Origin: VFKU01 sp038916785
GTDB taxonomy: Bacteria; Hydrogenedentota; Hydrogenedentia; Hydrogenedentales; GCA-2746185
Assembly (NCBI GenBank): GCA_038916785.1
Contig: JBCLBO010000006.1
Span: forward strand, 1-64,000
Direction: 5' to 3'
Length of the DNA stretch: 64,000 nt
The notes under the pieces were generated by a model. That model was not told the origin of the DNA, did no database searches, and saw nothing but the letters and a program-made list of their open reading frames with translations. The position numbers were made by a program, and so were the translations under genes. Positions 1 to 9,124 of this stretch are shown piece by piece (the first letter of the stretch is position 1; the number at the start of each line of letters is the position of its first letter).

Positions 1-53
1 TAACGAGCGAAACACGCAGGAATCGCACCCAATGACGACCCAATCCTATCCAT

Positions 54-70
54 CATGTAAATCCTGTCTA
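54..70. repeat. Short intergenic repeat of the TAAATCCTGTC type
   Basis: This stretch reads CATGTAAATCCTGTCTA and shares the core TAAATCCTG with the element at 57010-57114. No gene is visible in positions 1-123 apart from this motif; the TAA at positions 1-3 could be the end of a gene outside the window, but that cannot be judged. Confidence 0.45.
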
Positions 71-123
71 CAATTGTCTCTTGACCTTTGTCCCTCGCAC
101 GACCGATACCGCGCGCCCCTCTG

Positions 124-726
124 TCACAACGCCGCGCGCCCAATCGCCCGCGAAGCAATCGCCACCGAGGCCGTAAAAATGATCAGCATGAGCGCAGCCT
201 CAATGCCCACGCTAGCGACGACCGCCTCCGGCGCGACCCCGGCCTCGGCGTTCATCATCCAACCCTGCACGGCGTGCGGCACTCCGGTGGCCACCGGCGT
301 AATCGGCACAAAGCTGACAATCGCCAGCGCGCACTTCGACGCCGCGGTCAGCATAAACCCCACGCCCACCCCCAGCGCGCGAAAAATCAACACCACCGCG
401 AACACATCGCCCATCTTCGCCGCCAGCGTCACGCCGAGCAGCGCCGGTGTAAGCCTCCACATCACGCGAATCTCCGCACTCGTCTGCGTGAGCGTATCGG
501 CCACCAAGCGCCGCCGGGTCCCGGCCGCGAGCCGCCGCGCGATCGCAGCCATCCACCCGTGTTGCGTGAGTCCGATCAGCGCACCCGCGCACGCAACCGC
601 CGTGGCAACGACTGTGACTATATATACAGGCGTCGTCACGAACGACGTGAAACCGAGCCCGACGACGCCCAGCGCCAGCGACGCCACAATCTCCAACACC
701 CGGTCGAGCAATATCCACCCGCCCAC
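124..726 (-). CDS. Flippase-like membrane protein (UPF0104 / LPG-synthase TM family), probably 5'-truncated
   Basis: A very hydrophobic 200-residue protein with about five predicted membrane segments and a GTG start. It opens with ILLDRVLEI, which resembles the internal '(L/V)(E/D)RxxD' motif of UPF0104 flippase-like proteins. A later segment, FVPITPVATGVPHAVQG, resembles the 'P.TPGG.G' motif near the end of that family. Family members are usually about 300 residues and carry two or three membrane helices before the first motif, so the N-terminal third seems to be missing; the in-frame codons upstream (up to a stop at 784-786) do not look like it. The gene is divergent from the efflux operon. 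If functional it would act in the inner membrane on a lipid or lipid-linked sugar, but no substrate can be inferred. It may be a remnant. Confidence 0.55.
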   Translation of the reverse strand: MGGWILLDRVLEIVASLALGVVGLGFTSFVTTPVYIVTVVATAVACAGALIGLTQHGWMAAIARRLAAGTRRRLVADTLTQTSAEIRVMWRLTPALLGVTLAAKMGDVFAVVLIFRALGVGVGFMLTAASKCALAIVSFVPITPVATGVPHAVQGWMMNAEAGVAPEAVVASVGIEAALMLIIFTASVAIASRAIGRAAL

Positions 727-820
727 ACGCGCCGATCGAATGGGGTTTATTCCGGGTGGAAACTGCGGTGTGTTTGCCGCAGTCTAGACGATATATATAG
801 CGCCGTTGGGAGTGCATCGG

Positions 821-2149
821 GTGTCCAAGTCTACGCGAGCGTTGTGTCCGGCTGGGGTGTGGCTGGCGTTTCTTTCTTTTTGTGGGCTGTTGGCGGCGGG
901 CTGCGACCCGAACATGGCCAAGCGGGCGAGCGATCGCCGGGCGAGTCTGAGCACGACTTCGAGTAGCGGGGTGCCCGAGGTGGTGATCCCGGTGGAGGCG
1001 TCGACTCCGCAGCGTGGCGACATCGCGATGTATTTCGAGACGACGACGCGGGTCGAGGCGGAGCGGATGGTGGACGTTGCGGCGAAGGCCTCGGCGCGCT
1101 GCGAGACGGTGTCGGCGGAAGTCGGCGATTTGGTGAAGACGGGTCAGATCATCGCGGAGATGGAGAAGAACGAGGCGCGAGCATTGTATAGCCAGTCCGA
1201 AGTGCAGGTGCGGCAGAACAAGACTTCCTACGAGTTGGCGCAGAAGCAATACGAAGAAGGGCTGGGGCCGAAGGTCGAAATGGACAACGCGCGCTACGCG
1301 CACGAGCAGTCGCTGGCGACGCTTGAATCGCAGAAGATACAGATCGAGAACTTGACGATTCGCGCGCCGATCGACGGCGTGGTGACTTCGCGCGACGTCC
1401 AGTCGGGGATGCTGGTGAACGCGGGGCAAAAGACATTTCGGATTGTGGATCCGACCTCGTTCAATATCACGATCTCGCCGCCGGAGCGCGAGTTGCCGCG
1501 GTTGAAGGTGGGGCAGAAGGCGAAGGTGTCGATCGACGCGTTGCGCGGGAAGGAATTCGACGCGGAGATTCGCCGGATCAACCCGAGCGTGGATCCGATC
1601 AGCGGCACGGTGAAGGTGGTGCTCGATTTCGACGAGGAAGTGCGCAAGGTCTTGCACGAGTCGGCGTTCGCGCGCGTGAAGCTGGTGATGGCGACGCTGC
1701 AAGGCGTGCTGCTTGCGCCCAAGGAGGCGCTGCTGGAGGAAGATGGGCGGCACTACGTGTTCGTCGCGCGCGCGCCGGAGAACATTTCGGGCAAGGACGC
1801 GCCCGCGCGCGCGCCGGGATCGGCCGAGACACCGGCTGACAAGTCCGCGGCCCCGGCCGAATCCGGTGAGGTGTATCACGCGGAGCGGGTTGAAGTGCAG
1901 ACGGGGCTTGAAGATTCCGATCGGGTGCAGATCGTGTCGGGTGTGGGGGAGAACGACCTGTTGATCACGAACGGCCAGCACACGCTGAAGCCGGGATCGA
2001 AGGTCCGCGTGACGAACACGCACGACGCGGTGTGGCAGAACGCGAGCGTGACGGCGGACGACGCGCTCGTGCGCGCCGAGAAAAAACGCGCGGCGGGCGG
2101 AGACGGCGCGGGCGGCGGCGCTGAGCGCGACGGCTTCCGCCGGCACTAA
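821..2149 (+). CDS. RND efflux periplasmic adaptor lipoprotein (HlyD/MFP family)
   Basis: This is the membrane-fusion subunit that links an inner-membrane RND pump to an outer-membrane channel. An N-terminal hydrophobic segment ends in LLAAGC, a lipobox with Cys28, so the mature protein should be lipid-anchored. A biotinyl-lipoyl-like half around residues 60-95 leads into an alpha-hairpin rich in Gln, Glu and Lys (about 100-160), followed by the family motif APIDGVV and the beta-barrel region. The last 80 residues are Ala/Pro/Lys-rich and low complexity. The start is placed at GTG 821 because GGGAG lies 8 bases upstream; TTG at 806 and GTG at 812 are in-frame alternatives. The first RND gene begins 15 bases after the stop. 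No outer-membrane channel gene is adjacent. Confidence 0.9.
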   Translation: MSKSTRALCPAGVWLAFLSFCGLLAAGCDPNMAKRASDRRASLSTTSSSGVPEVVIPVEASTPQRGDIAMYFETTTRVEAERMVDVAAKASARCETVSAEVGDLVKTGQIIAEMEKNEARALYSQSEVQVRQNKTSYELAQKQYEEGLGPKVEMDNARYAHEQSLATLESQKIQIENLTIRAPIDGVVTSRDVQSGMLVNAGQKTFRIVDPTSFNITISPPERELPRLKVGQKAKVSIDALRGKEFDAEIRRINPSVDPISGTVKVVLDFDEEVRKVLHESAFARVKLVMATLQGVLLAPKEALLEEDGRHYVFVARAPENISGKDAPARAPGSAETPADKSAAPAESGEVYHAERVEVQTGLEDSDRVQIVSGVGENDLLITNGQHTLKPGSKVRVTNTHDAVWQNASVTADDALVRAEKKRAAGGDGAGGGAERDGFRRH

Positions 2150-2164
2150 CGCGGCGCCCCGCCG

Positions 2165-5100
2165 ATGACCGAAGCCAGCGCGCCTGAGTCCACGAAGTCT
2201 CCGCGTCCGATGGATGAGCACCGTTTCGCGATCCGGCGGCCGGTGACGATTCTGATGATTTTTGTCACCCTGATGGTGTTTGGGTGGCGCTCCTACCAGG
2301 AACTCCCGCTCAACCTGATGCCGGAAATGTCGTATCCGACGCTGACGGTGCGCACGGAATACGAAGGCGCGGCGCCCGAGGACGTCGAGAAGCTGGTGAC
2401 GCGCCCGGTCGAGGAGCGCCTGAGCATTGTGAATGGCGTGGTCGAGTTGAGTAGCGTGTCCTCGGCGGCGTTGTCCGAAGTCGTGCTCGAGTTCAAGTGG
2501 GGCACGGACATGGACATCGCGATGCAGGACGTGCGCGAGAGCCTGGACCTTTTCGATCCTCCTGACGGCGTGACCAAGAAGCCGATCATTCTTCGGTACG
2601 ACCCGACGCTCGATCCGGTGATGCGCGTTGCGCTGATGGGCCGCGACGTGACGTCGATTGCCGACCCGAAAGAGCGCGAGCGGCAGGCGCTGTCGGACCT
2701 GACGGAAATCCGGCATGCGGCGGAGCGGTATCTGAAGGCCGACCTCGAGGCGGAGACCGGCATTGCGCAGGTGCGTGTGAAGGGTGGCCGCGAGGAGGAA
2801 ATTCAGATTCTGCTCGATTCCGAGCGTCTCAAGGCGCTGGGCCTGTCGCCCGAGGACGTGGTGAATTCGCTGCAACGTCAGAACGTGAACCTCTCCGGCG
2901 GGCGGCTGAAAGAGGGGCGCAGCGAGTATTTGGTGCGGACGCTGAACGAGTTCGGCGACATGGAGCAGATTCGCGGCGTGATTGTGAGCACGGGGGCGGG
3001 CGGGCAATTTCGGCTGGATGAATTGGCGCGCGTGGAGATGGGATCGCGCGAACGCCACACGATCGTGCGGGTGAACGGTCAGGAAGTGGTGGAGCTGGCG
3101 TTCTACAAAGAAGGCAATGCGAACGTCGTCAAAGTCAGCGAGACGTTGCAGCGGTTCTTCGGATTTGTGAAGGGCGGCGATCCGCGCGAGCAGTTCCTGC
3201 GATTGACGGCGAAGTATATGCCGAATCTGCGGACGCAGGCGGCGCTCGAACAGCTCGAGAGCCAGAAGTTGATGGCGGACCGGCTGCGGACGCGGCTGCC
3301 GGACTATGCCACTCCGTTGATGATCACGGACCAGGCGCGATTCATCAAGGCGTCGATCCGCGAGGTGCAGGTGAGCGCGCGCGACGGCGGGCTGCTGTCG
3401 CTGCTGGTTCTTTTTGTGTTTTTGCGCGAGGTGCGCACGACGCTGATCATCGGCGTGGCGATTCCGATCTCGGTGGTGGCGACGTTTGTGCCGATGTTTA
3501 TGGGCGGGGTGTCGATCAACATCATGTCGCTCGGCGGGCTGGCGCTGGGCATCGGGATGCTGGTGGACAATTCGATCGTGGTGCTGGAGAGTATTTACCG
3601 GTGCCGCGAAGAGGGCGACAGCATCATCGAGGCGGCCGAGCGCGGCACCAAGGAGGTGGCGGCGCCGGTGATCGCGTCCACGTTGACGACGATCGCGGTG
3701 TTTTTTCCGATTGCATTTGTGGAGGGGATCGGCGGGCAGATGTTCCGCGACCTGGCGCTGACGGTCACGTTTTCCTTGCTGGCGTCGCTGGCGGTGTCGC
3801 TGCTGCTCAATCCGATGATCGCATCGCGCGAGGGCATGCATCTGGCGTCGGCGCGGAGCGAATGGTGGCTGATCGCGGCGTATCGCGCGGGCCGCGGGTC
3901 TGGCCGATCGCGGAGCGGGGCGGCGCTGGGCTTGTTCAGCGCGGGCCGGTCGCGCGCGATTGAGGGCGTGCGCGGGGGCTGGGGCAACACGGCGGGTTGG
4001 GCGACGGGCAGGATTACGCGCGGGGCGAGTATCGAGAAGGCGATCGGCGTGTTGGCGATGCTGCCGTCGTTGGCGGTGTTCCTGGTATGGCTGATCCTGG
4101 AACTGGCCGCGGCGGTGGCGGTGGGTTTGGCCACGGCGTTCATTGCGATCTTCGGCGGGATATTCATGCTGGTGGGCCGTGCATTCAATCTTATCGCGCT
4201 GTATCCGCTGCGCCTGATGGGTTTCCTGGTGGATGGCGCGAAGACGGTCTACGAGAGGCTCTTGCGCGTGAGTCTTCGCGTGGGGCCGGTGGTGCTGCTG
4301 GTGATGTTCGGGCTGGCGGTGCATGCGGCGACCTTGCTGCCGAAGCTTGGCCGCGAGTTGATTCCTCCCATGAAGCAGGGGGAATTCAGCATCCGCATCG
4401 AAGCGCCGCCGGGTACGCGGCTCGAAGACACCGAGCGGCGCGCGGCGGTGATCGAAAAAGTGATCGAGGAATTTCAGGAAGTCGATACGGTGACGGTGCA
4501 GGTGGGGACCGACGACGCGAACGCGGGCGCGGAAGCGGGCGAGAACATCGCCAATCTGACGGTCAAACTCAAGAACCCGGACGAGACCGCGCGGTACCAG
4601 GACAAGATTATCGAGGATATGCGGCAACGCGTGATCGCGGTGTCGCCGGACCCCGTGACGTTCACACTGCCTTCGCTGTTCAGCTTCAAGATGGCGTTGG
4701 AGGTGCAGATATACGGCGAGGACCTCGATACGCTGCGCGATCTTGGGCGGGCGTCGCTGGCGGCGATCGAGGGCATCGAGGGTCTGCACGACACGGATCT
4801 GAGCCTCAAGCAGGGGTATCCGGAGGTCCACGTCGTGCTCGATCGCGAGCTGCTGGCGACGAAAAACATCGAACCCTTCAGCGTCGCGCAACTGCTGCGG
4901 ACCGAAGTGCGCGGCGACATTGCGACGCGGTTCAATCGCGCGGGCGACAAGGTGGACATCCGCGTGCGCGCGGACCAGGACCGGATGACGAGTCTGGAGG
5001 ACCTGCGCAATTTGTCGGTGGTGGATGGATTCCCGCCGACGCCGCTGTCGTCGGTGGCGCGCGTGGAAGTGGAGGAAGGCCCGAGCGAGATCCGGCGGAT

Positions 5101-5752
5101 CGACCAACGGCAGGTCGTGTTGGTGACGGGGAACGTCGAAGGGCGCGACTTGGGGGGCGTGGCGCGCGAGGTGGATGCGCGGCTGAACCAGTTGAACTGG
5201 CCGACGGGGTACAGCTTCGTGCTGGGCGGGCAGAACCGCGAACTGGAGACCTCGTATAACGGATTGCTGTTCGCGCTCGCGCTGGCGATGTTCCTGGTGT
5301 ACGTGGTGATGGCGTGCCAGTTCGAGTCGTTGTGGCATCCGTTCCTGATTATGTGCACGGTGCCGCTGGCGCTGATCGGCGTGGTGTATACGCTGGCGCT
5401 GACGCACATCAACGTGAGCGTGGTGGTGTTGATCGGCGGGATCGTGCTGGCGGGCATTGTGGTGAACGCGGCGATAATCATGGTGGACTACATCAACCAG
5501 TTGCGGCAGCGCGGCATGGAAAAGACCGAGGCTATCGTGCGTGCGTGCACGGCGCGGTTCCGGCCGATCGTGATGACACGGCTGACGTCGACGCTGGGCC
5601 TGATACCGATGGCGATTTCGACGGGCGAGGGCGCGGAGATTCGCGCGCCGCTGGCGATTACGGTGATGGGCGGGTTGGTATCGGACACGATTCTGATCTT
5701 GTTTGTGATGCCGGTTGTGTATCACCTGTTTGCGGGGCGGGACAAGAAATGA
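2165..5752 (+). CDS. RND efflux permease 1, with an extra membrane-rich insertion
   Basis: A 1195-residue inner-membrane pump of the AcrB/MMPL superfamily. The N-terminal helix (RPVTILMIFVTLMVFGW) is followed by the first porter domain, a TM2-TM6 block with GIGMLVDNSIVVLES (TM4), a second porter domain and a C-terminal block with VVNAAIIMVDYINQLR (TM10). The relay pair in TM4 is Asp468-Asn469 rather than Asp-Asp, and the TM10 lysine is replaced by Asn1101. Between TM6 and TM7 there is an insertion of about 145 residues (560-705) holding a basic Gly/Arg-rich stretch and further hydrophobic segments not found in AcrB. The family is usually about 1020-1050 residues, so this insertion explains the extra length. 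The next RND gene overlaps it by ATGA, implying co-translation and a MdtABC-like arrangement. Confidence 0.92.
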   Translation: MTEASAPESTKSPRPMDEHRFAIRRPVTILMIFVTLMVFGWRSYQELPLNLMPEMSYPTLTVRTEYEGAAPEDVEKLVTRPVEERLSIVNGVVELSSVSSAALSEVVLEFKWGTDMDIAMQDVRESLDLFDPPDGVTKKPIILRYDPTLDPVMRVALMGRDVTSIADPKERERQALSDLTEIRHAAERYLKADLEAETGIAQVRVKGGREEEIQILLDSERLKALGLSPEDVVNSLQRQNVNLSGGRLKEGRSEYLVRTLNEFGDMEQIRGVIVSTGAGGQFRLDELARVEMGSRERHTIVRVNGQEVVELAFYKEGNANVVKVSETLQRFFGFVKGGDPREQFLRLTAKYMPNLRTQAALEQLESQKLMADRLRTRLPDYATPLMITDQARFIKASIREVQVSARDGGLLSLLVLFVFLREVRTTLIIGVAIPISVVATFVPMFMGGVSINIMSLGGLALGIGMLVDNSIVVLESIYRCREEGDSIIEAAERGTKEVAAPVIASTLTTIAVFFPIAFVEGIGGQMFRDLALTVTFSLLASLAVSLLLNPMIASREGMHLASARSEWWLIAAYRAGRGSGRSRSGAALGLFSAGRSRAIEGVRGGWGNTAGWATGRITRGASIEKAIGVLAMLPSLAVFLVWLILELAAAVAVGLATAFIAIFGGIFMLVGRAFNLIALYPLRLMGFLVDGAKTVYERLLRVSLRVGPVVLLVMFGLAVHAATLLPKLGRELIPPMKQGEFSIRIEAPPGTRLEDTERRAAVIEKVIEEFQEVDTVTVQVGTDDANAGAEAGENIANLTVKLKNPDETARYQDKIIEDMRQRVIAVSPDPVTFTLPSLFSFKMALEVQIYGEDLDTLRDLGRASLAAIEGIEGLHDTDLSLKQGYPEVHVVLDRELLATKNIEPFSVAQLLRTEVRGDIATRFNRAGDKVDIRVRADQDRMTSLEDLRNLSVVDGFPPTPLSSVARVEVEEGPSEIRRIDQRQVVLVTGNVEGRDLGGVAREVDARLNQLNWPTGYSFVLGGQNRELETSYNGLLFALALAMFLVYVVMACQFESLWHPFLIMCTVPLALIGVVYTLALTHINVSVVVLIGGIVLAGIVVNAAIIMVDYINQLRQRGMEKTEAIVRACTARFRPIVMTRLTSTLGLIPMAISTGEGAEIRAPLAITVMGGLVSDTILILFVMPVVYHLFAGRDKK

Positions 5753-8700
5753 GACGACGGTTCTCGCTGCCCGAGTTCGCGATGAAGCACCCGGTCACGA
5801 TCTCGATGATCGTGTTGAGCGTGGTGGGCTTCGGACTTATATCATTGACGCGGACCCCGGCGGAGTTCATGCCGCCGATGGAACTGCCGTTCCTCGGGGC
5901 CTTCATTCCGTATTTCGGGGCGACCCCGGCGCAGGTGGAGCAGGAGATCGCGATTCCCGCGGAAGGCGAGTTCCAGACGCTGCCGGGGATCAAGCATATG
6001 TCGACGAATTCGTCCAGCGACGGCGCCTTCATCGGGCTCGAGTTCGAGGGCGGAATCGACATGACACAGGCGCTGGCGGACGTGCGTGATCGGATCGAGC
6101 GATTGCGGCTGGTGTTGCCGGAGAACGCGGACCGGATTTTCGTGCGGCACTTCAAGCTCGAGAGTTTTCCGGTGCTGATGATCGGCTTGTCCAGCCACGG
6201 GGACTATGACCGCTTCGTGGACCTGGTGGATCGGGACTTGGTGCCGAAGCTGCAACGGATCGAGGGCGTGGCCGACATCGAACTGATGGGCTACGAAGAG
6301 AAATCGATCATGGTGGACATCGACCAGCAGGCGATGCTGGCGCACGGGGTGTCGCTGTACGAATTCATCATGAAGCTGACGATCGCCAACGTCGATATGG
6401 GCGTCGGGCAGTTATACGAAGGCGGCAAGAAATATTACGTGCGGGCCGAAGGCAAGATGGAGGGGATCGGGGACTACGCCGGCCTGCGGCTGAGCAATGG
6501 GCTGCATGTGAGCGATGTGGCCTCGGGCGGATTTCGCGCGCGCGAGGAGGAGGACTACCAGAGTATCGACGGGAACCGGCAAGTGTTCCTGATGATTACG
6601 AAGGACTCCTCGGCGAACACGGCCGAGACCTGTGCGAACACGATGAGGCAGTTGGAGTCGGTGTTGGCGACGCCGAAATTCAAAGGTTCGGAGACGCACG
6701 TTTTTTTTAATCAGGGGAAAATTATCGACGGCGCGCTGAAGGGGCTGAAGGAGGCGGCGCTGGTTGGCGCGGGGCTGTGCGTGCTGGTGGTGTTTTTGTT
6801 TCTGTGGCGCATCCGGCCGACGCTGGTGGTGGCGCTGTCGATTCCGGGATCGCTGGTGGTGGCGTTTTTGTACATGTATGCGACGGGGATGAGCCTGAAC
6901 CTGATTACGATGATGTCGCTGATCATCGCGGTGGGGATGGTGGTGGACGATTCGATCGTGGTGATCGAGAACATATTCCGGCACCACGATCTGGGCGAGG
7001 ACCGCTGGGAGAGCGCGCGCAAGGGCGCCTCCGAGGTCGCGCTGGCGGTGGTGGCGTCGACGGCGACGAGCATTGCGGTGTTTACGCCGGTATTTTTCAT
7101 GAAGCAGGGTCAGATGTCGGTGATTATGAAGGAGTTCGCCACGCCGGTGGCGGTGTCGCTGACGGCGAGCTTGTTCATTTCGCTCACGGTGATTCCGCTG
7201 GCGATGTCGCGGTTGAAGTACCATCCGCGATCGCCGATGGAACGCTACCGGCAATGGCGGGAGTCGGGCGTGGAGCAGGCGGGGCGGATCGGCCGGGTGT
7301 TCAATCGGATTCAGCCGATCCGGTGGCTCGACGCGGTGTATTCGGTGGGGTTGCGGTGGTCCATTCAAAACCGGCTGGCGGCGTTGCTGGTGCTGGCGGG
7401 GTTCGTCGCGCTGACGATCGCGGTGCCGGCGCGCAAGATACAGTTCAAGGCCATGCCGGCGATGGACGGGCGCGTGGTGCTGGTGTCGGTCGAGCTCGAC
7501 CCGAATTTTGACATGCCCAAGGCCGGCATGATGTTCAACGAGATCGAAAAATTGCTGGATGCGCGGCGCGAGGAACTCGGGATCAAGCATATTTTTAAGG
7601 ACTACTCCGTGCGCGGGGGCGAGGTGCGGGCGTTTCTCACTCCACTGGAGGACTTGGCGCCGGGCGAGGATTTTCCGTATACGACGGAGCAGGTGCGCGA
7701 CATTATTTGGGACATCGTGCCCGAGCGCGTGCCGGGAGCGCGGATCACGGTGGCGGAGGGCGGCGGCGGCTTCGACATGGGCAGCGGCGGCGGGCGCGGT
7801 TCGATTTCGCTGCGCTTGCGCGGCGACGATGCGGCGGCGATCGGGCGTTACGCGGACAAACTGGTGGCGGAGCTGGAGCAGTTGCCGGGGCTGACGGACG
7901 TGCGGCAAAACACGGAGCGATCGGAGCAGGAGATTCAGCTCAAGGTGGACAATGTGCTCGCGGAGAGGGCGGGCATTGATGCGTTGCAGGTGGCGCAGAC
8001 GGTGGGGTTCGCGCTGATGGGCACGGAGCTCTCGCGCATCAAGCAGGGCTCGCGCGAGATTCAGGTGTGGGCGCAGTTCCAGGAGGCGGACCGGCGCGGG
8101 CGATCCAACTTGGACAACGTGATGCTGAGCGGGCGATCGGGCGCGCTGGTGGCGCTGAACCAACTCGTGACGATGCGCAAGGGGACGACGCCGCAGACGA
8201 TCAACCGGCGCGACGGGAAGAATTTCGTGCTGGTGTCTGCGCAGGCGGCCGAGGGCGATCTGAAGCGGGCGATGTCGCAACTGAACAAAGTGGTGACGAA
8301 TTTTGAGTTGCCGGTGGGGTATAGCCTGGATTACGGCGACGAGATCATGAATTTGCAGGAGGACCAGTATAATTTTGTTTCGACCCTGCTGATGGCGGTG
8401 CTGTTGATTTACATTGTGATGGCGGCGCTGTTCGAGTCGCTGGTGCTGCCGCTGTCGATTCTGACGTCCGTGCCGCTGGCGTTTCTCGGCGTCGTGTGGG
8501 TTGTGTATTTTGCGCACCTGCGCATGCCAAGCGTGGCGATGGACACGATTGGGTTCATCGGCTGCGTGCTGATGGTGGGCGTGGTGGTGAAGAACGGCAT
8601 CGTGATCGTGGACCATGTGAACCAGTTGCGCAAGGAGGGTCTGGCGCGCTTCGAGGCGGTGATGCTCGGCGGGTCGCACCGATTGCGCCCGGTGCTGATG

Positions 8701-8964
8701 ACTGCGCTGGCGACGATTCTGGGCGCCGCGCCGTTGCTTGCGCCGCTGATTTCGGCGCGCTGGGGCAGCCCGGCGACGATCAGCCTGGGCTGCGCGATGA
8801 TCGGCGGGCTCATCACCGGGACCGTGCTGACCCTCTTTGTCGTGCCACTCTTTTACACGCTGGTGGACGATTTCCAAGGTTGGCTCGGCCGGTATTTCGG
8901 CGGGCTTCTAGGCCTTATGCGCGGCCGCCGGGCTCCATCCGATATCTCGGCGCCACAGGTCTAG
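5749..8964 (+). CDS. RND efflux permease 2
   Basis: A 1071-residue RND pump that starts inside the end of the first pump gene (ATG at 5749, ATGA overlap). Residues 12-30 form TM1 (KHPVTISMIVLSVVGFGL). TM4 carries the full Asp400-Asp401 pair (GMVVDDSIVVIEN), and TM10 keeps Lys948 (VVVKNGIVIVDHVNQLR), so the complete proton-relay triad is present. A Gly-rich stretch at about residues 666-683 (GGGGFDMGSGGGRGS) lies in the second porter domain. It shares one adaptor with the upstream pump, which suggests a mixed trimer such as MdtBC, although two independent pumps sharing an adaptor cannot be excluded. The substrate is unknown; nothing nearby indicates metal rather than drug or lipid export. Confidence 0.92.
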   Translation: MRRRFSLPEFAMKHPVTISMIVLSVVGFGLISLTRTPAEFMPPMELPFLGAFIPYFGATPAQVEQEIAIPAEGEFQTLPGIKHMSTNSSSDGAFIGLEFEGGIDMTQALADVRDRIERLRLVLPENADRIFVRHFKLESFPVLMIGLSSHGDYDRFVDLVDRDLVPKLQRIEGVADIELMGYEEKSIMVDIDQQAMLAHGVSLYEFIMKLTIANVDMGVGQLYEGGKKYYVRAEGKMEGIGDYAGLRLSNGLHVSDVASGGFRAREEEDYQSIDGNRQVFLMITKDSSANTAETCANTMRQLESVLATPKFKGSETHVFFNQGKIIDGALKGLKEAALVGAGLCVLVVFLFLWRIRPTLVVALSIPGSLVVAFLYMYATGMSLNLITMMSLIIAVGMVVDDSIVVIENIFRHHDLGEDRWESARKGASEVALAVVASTATSIAVFTPVFFMKQGQMSVIMKEFATPVAVSLTASLFISLTVIPLAMSRLKYHPRSPMERYRQWRESGVEQAGRIGRVFNRIQPIRWLDAVYSVGLRWSIQNRLAALLVLAGFVALTIAVPARKIQFKAMPAMDGRVVLVSVELDPNFDMPKAGMMFNEIEKLLDARREELGIKHIFKDYSVRGGEVRAFLTPLEDLAPGEDFPYTTEQVRDIIWDIVPERVPGARITVAEGGGGFDMGSGGGRGSISLRLRGDDAAAIGRYADKLVAELEQLPGLTDVRQNTERSEQEIQLKVDNVLAERAGIDALQVAQTVGFALMGTELSRIKQGSREIQVWAQFQEADRRGRSNLDNVMLSGRSGALVALNQLVTMRKGTTPQTINRRDGKNFVLVSAQAAEGDLKRAMSQLNKVVTNFELPVGYSLDYGDEIMNLQEDQYNFVSTLLMAVLLIYIVMAALFESLVLPLSILTSVPLAFLGVVWVVYFAHLRMPSVAMDTIGFIGCVLMVGVVVKNGIVIVDHVNQLRKEGLARFEAVMLGGSHRLRPVLMTALATILGAAPLLAPLISARWGSPATISLGCAMIGGLITGTVLTLFVVPLFYTLVDDFQGWLGRYFGGLLGLMRGRRAPSDISAPQV

Positions 8965-9051
8965 GCGCCTCGCGAGTCCGAGGTTCCTGATCTCCGCGGT
9001 GCGCCGTTGCACCCGGCATTCGCCCATCCGCGAGTACACCGGCGCCATCCC

Positions 9052-9080
9052 TTGACAACCTAGAGAAACTCGTATAAGAT
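9052..9080 (+). promoter_or_regulatory. Sigma70-like promoter of the FG-GAP gene
   Basis: A perfect TTGACA box at 9052-9057 is followed after 17 bases by TAAGAT at 9075-9080 (four of six matches to TATAAT). The DNA after it is unusually AT-rich for this window. A strong ribosome-binding site AAGGAG (9111-9116) lies 8 bases before the ATG at 9125. Confidence 0.6.
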
Positions 9081-9124
9081 TAATTTAATATATTACGTAG
9101 AGACGTTTATAAGGAGATGTAGTT

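Noticed and set aside
212..5725. A 1837-codon frame on the minus strand
   Set aside because: It is antisense to the RND operon, is made of His/Arg-rich sequence typical of shadow frames in high-GC DNA, and shows no domain.
6412..8877. An 821-codon minus-strand frame opposite the second RND pump
   Set aside because: Same His/Arg/Gln-rich shadow composition; the plus strand encodes an unmistakable RND protein.
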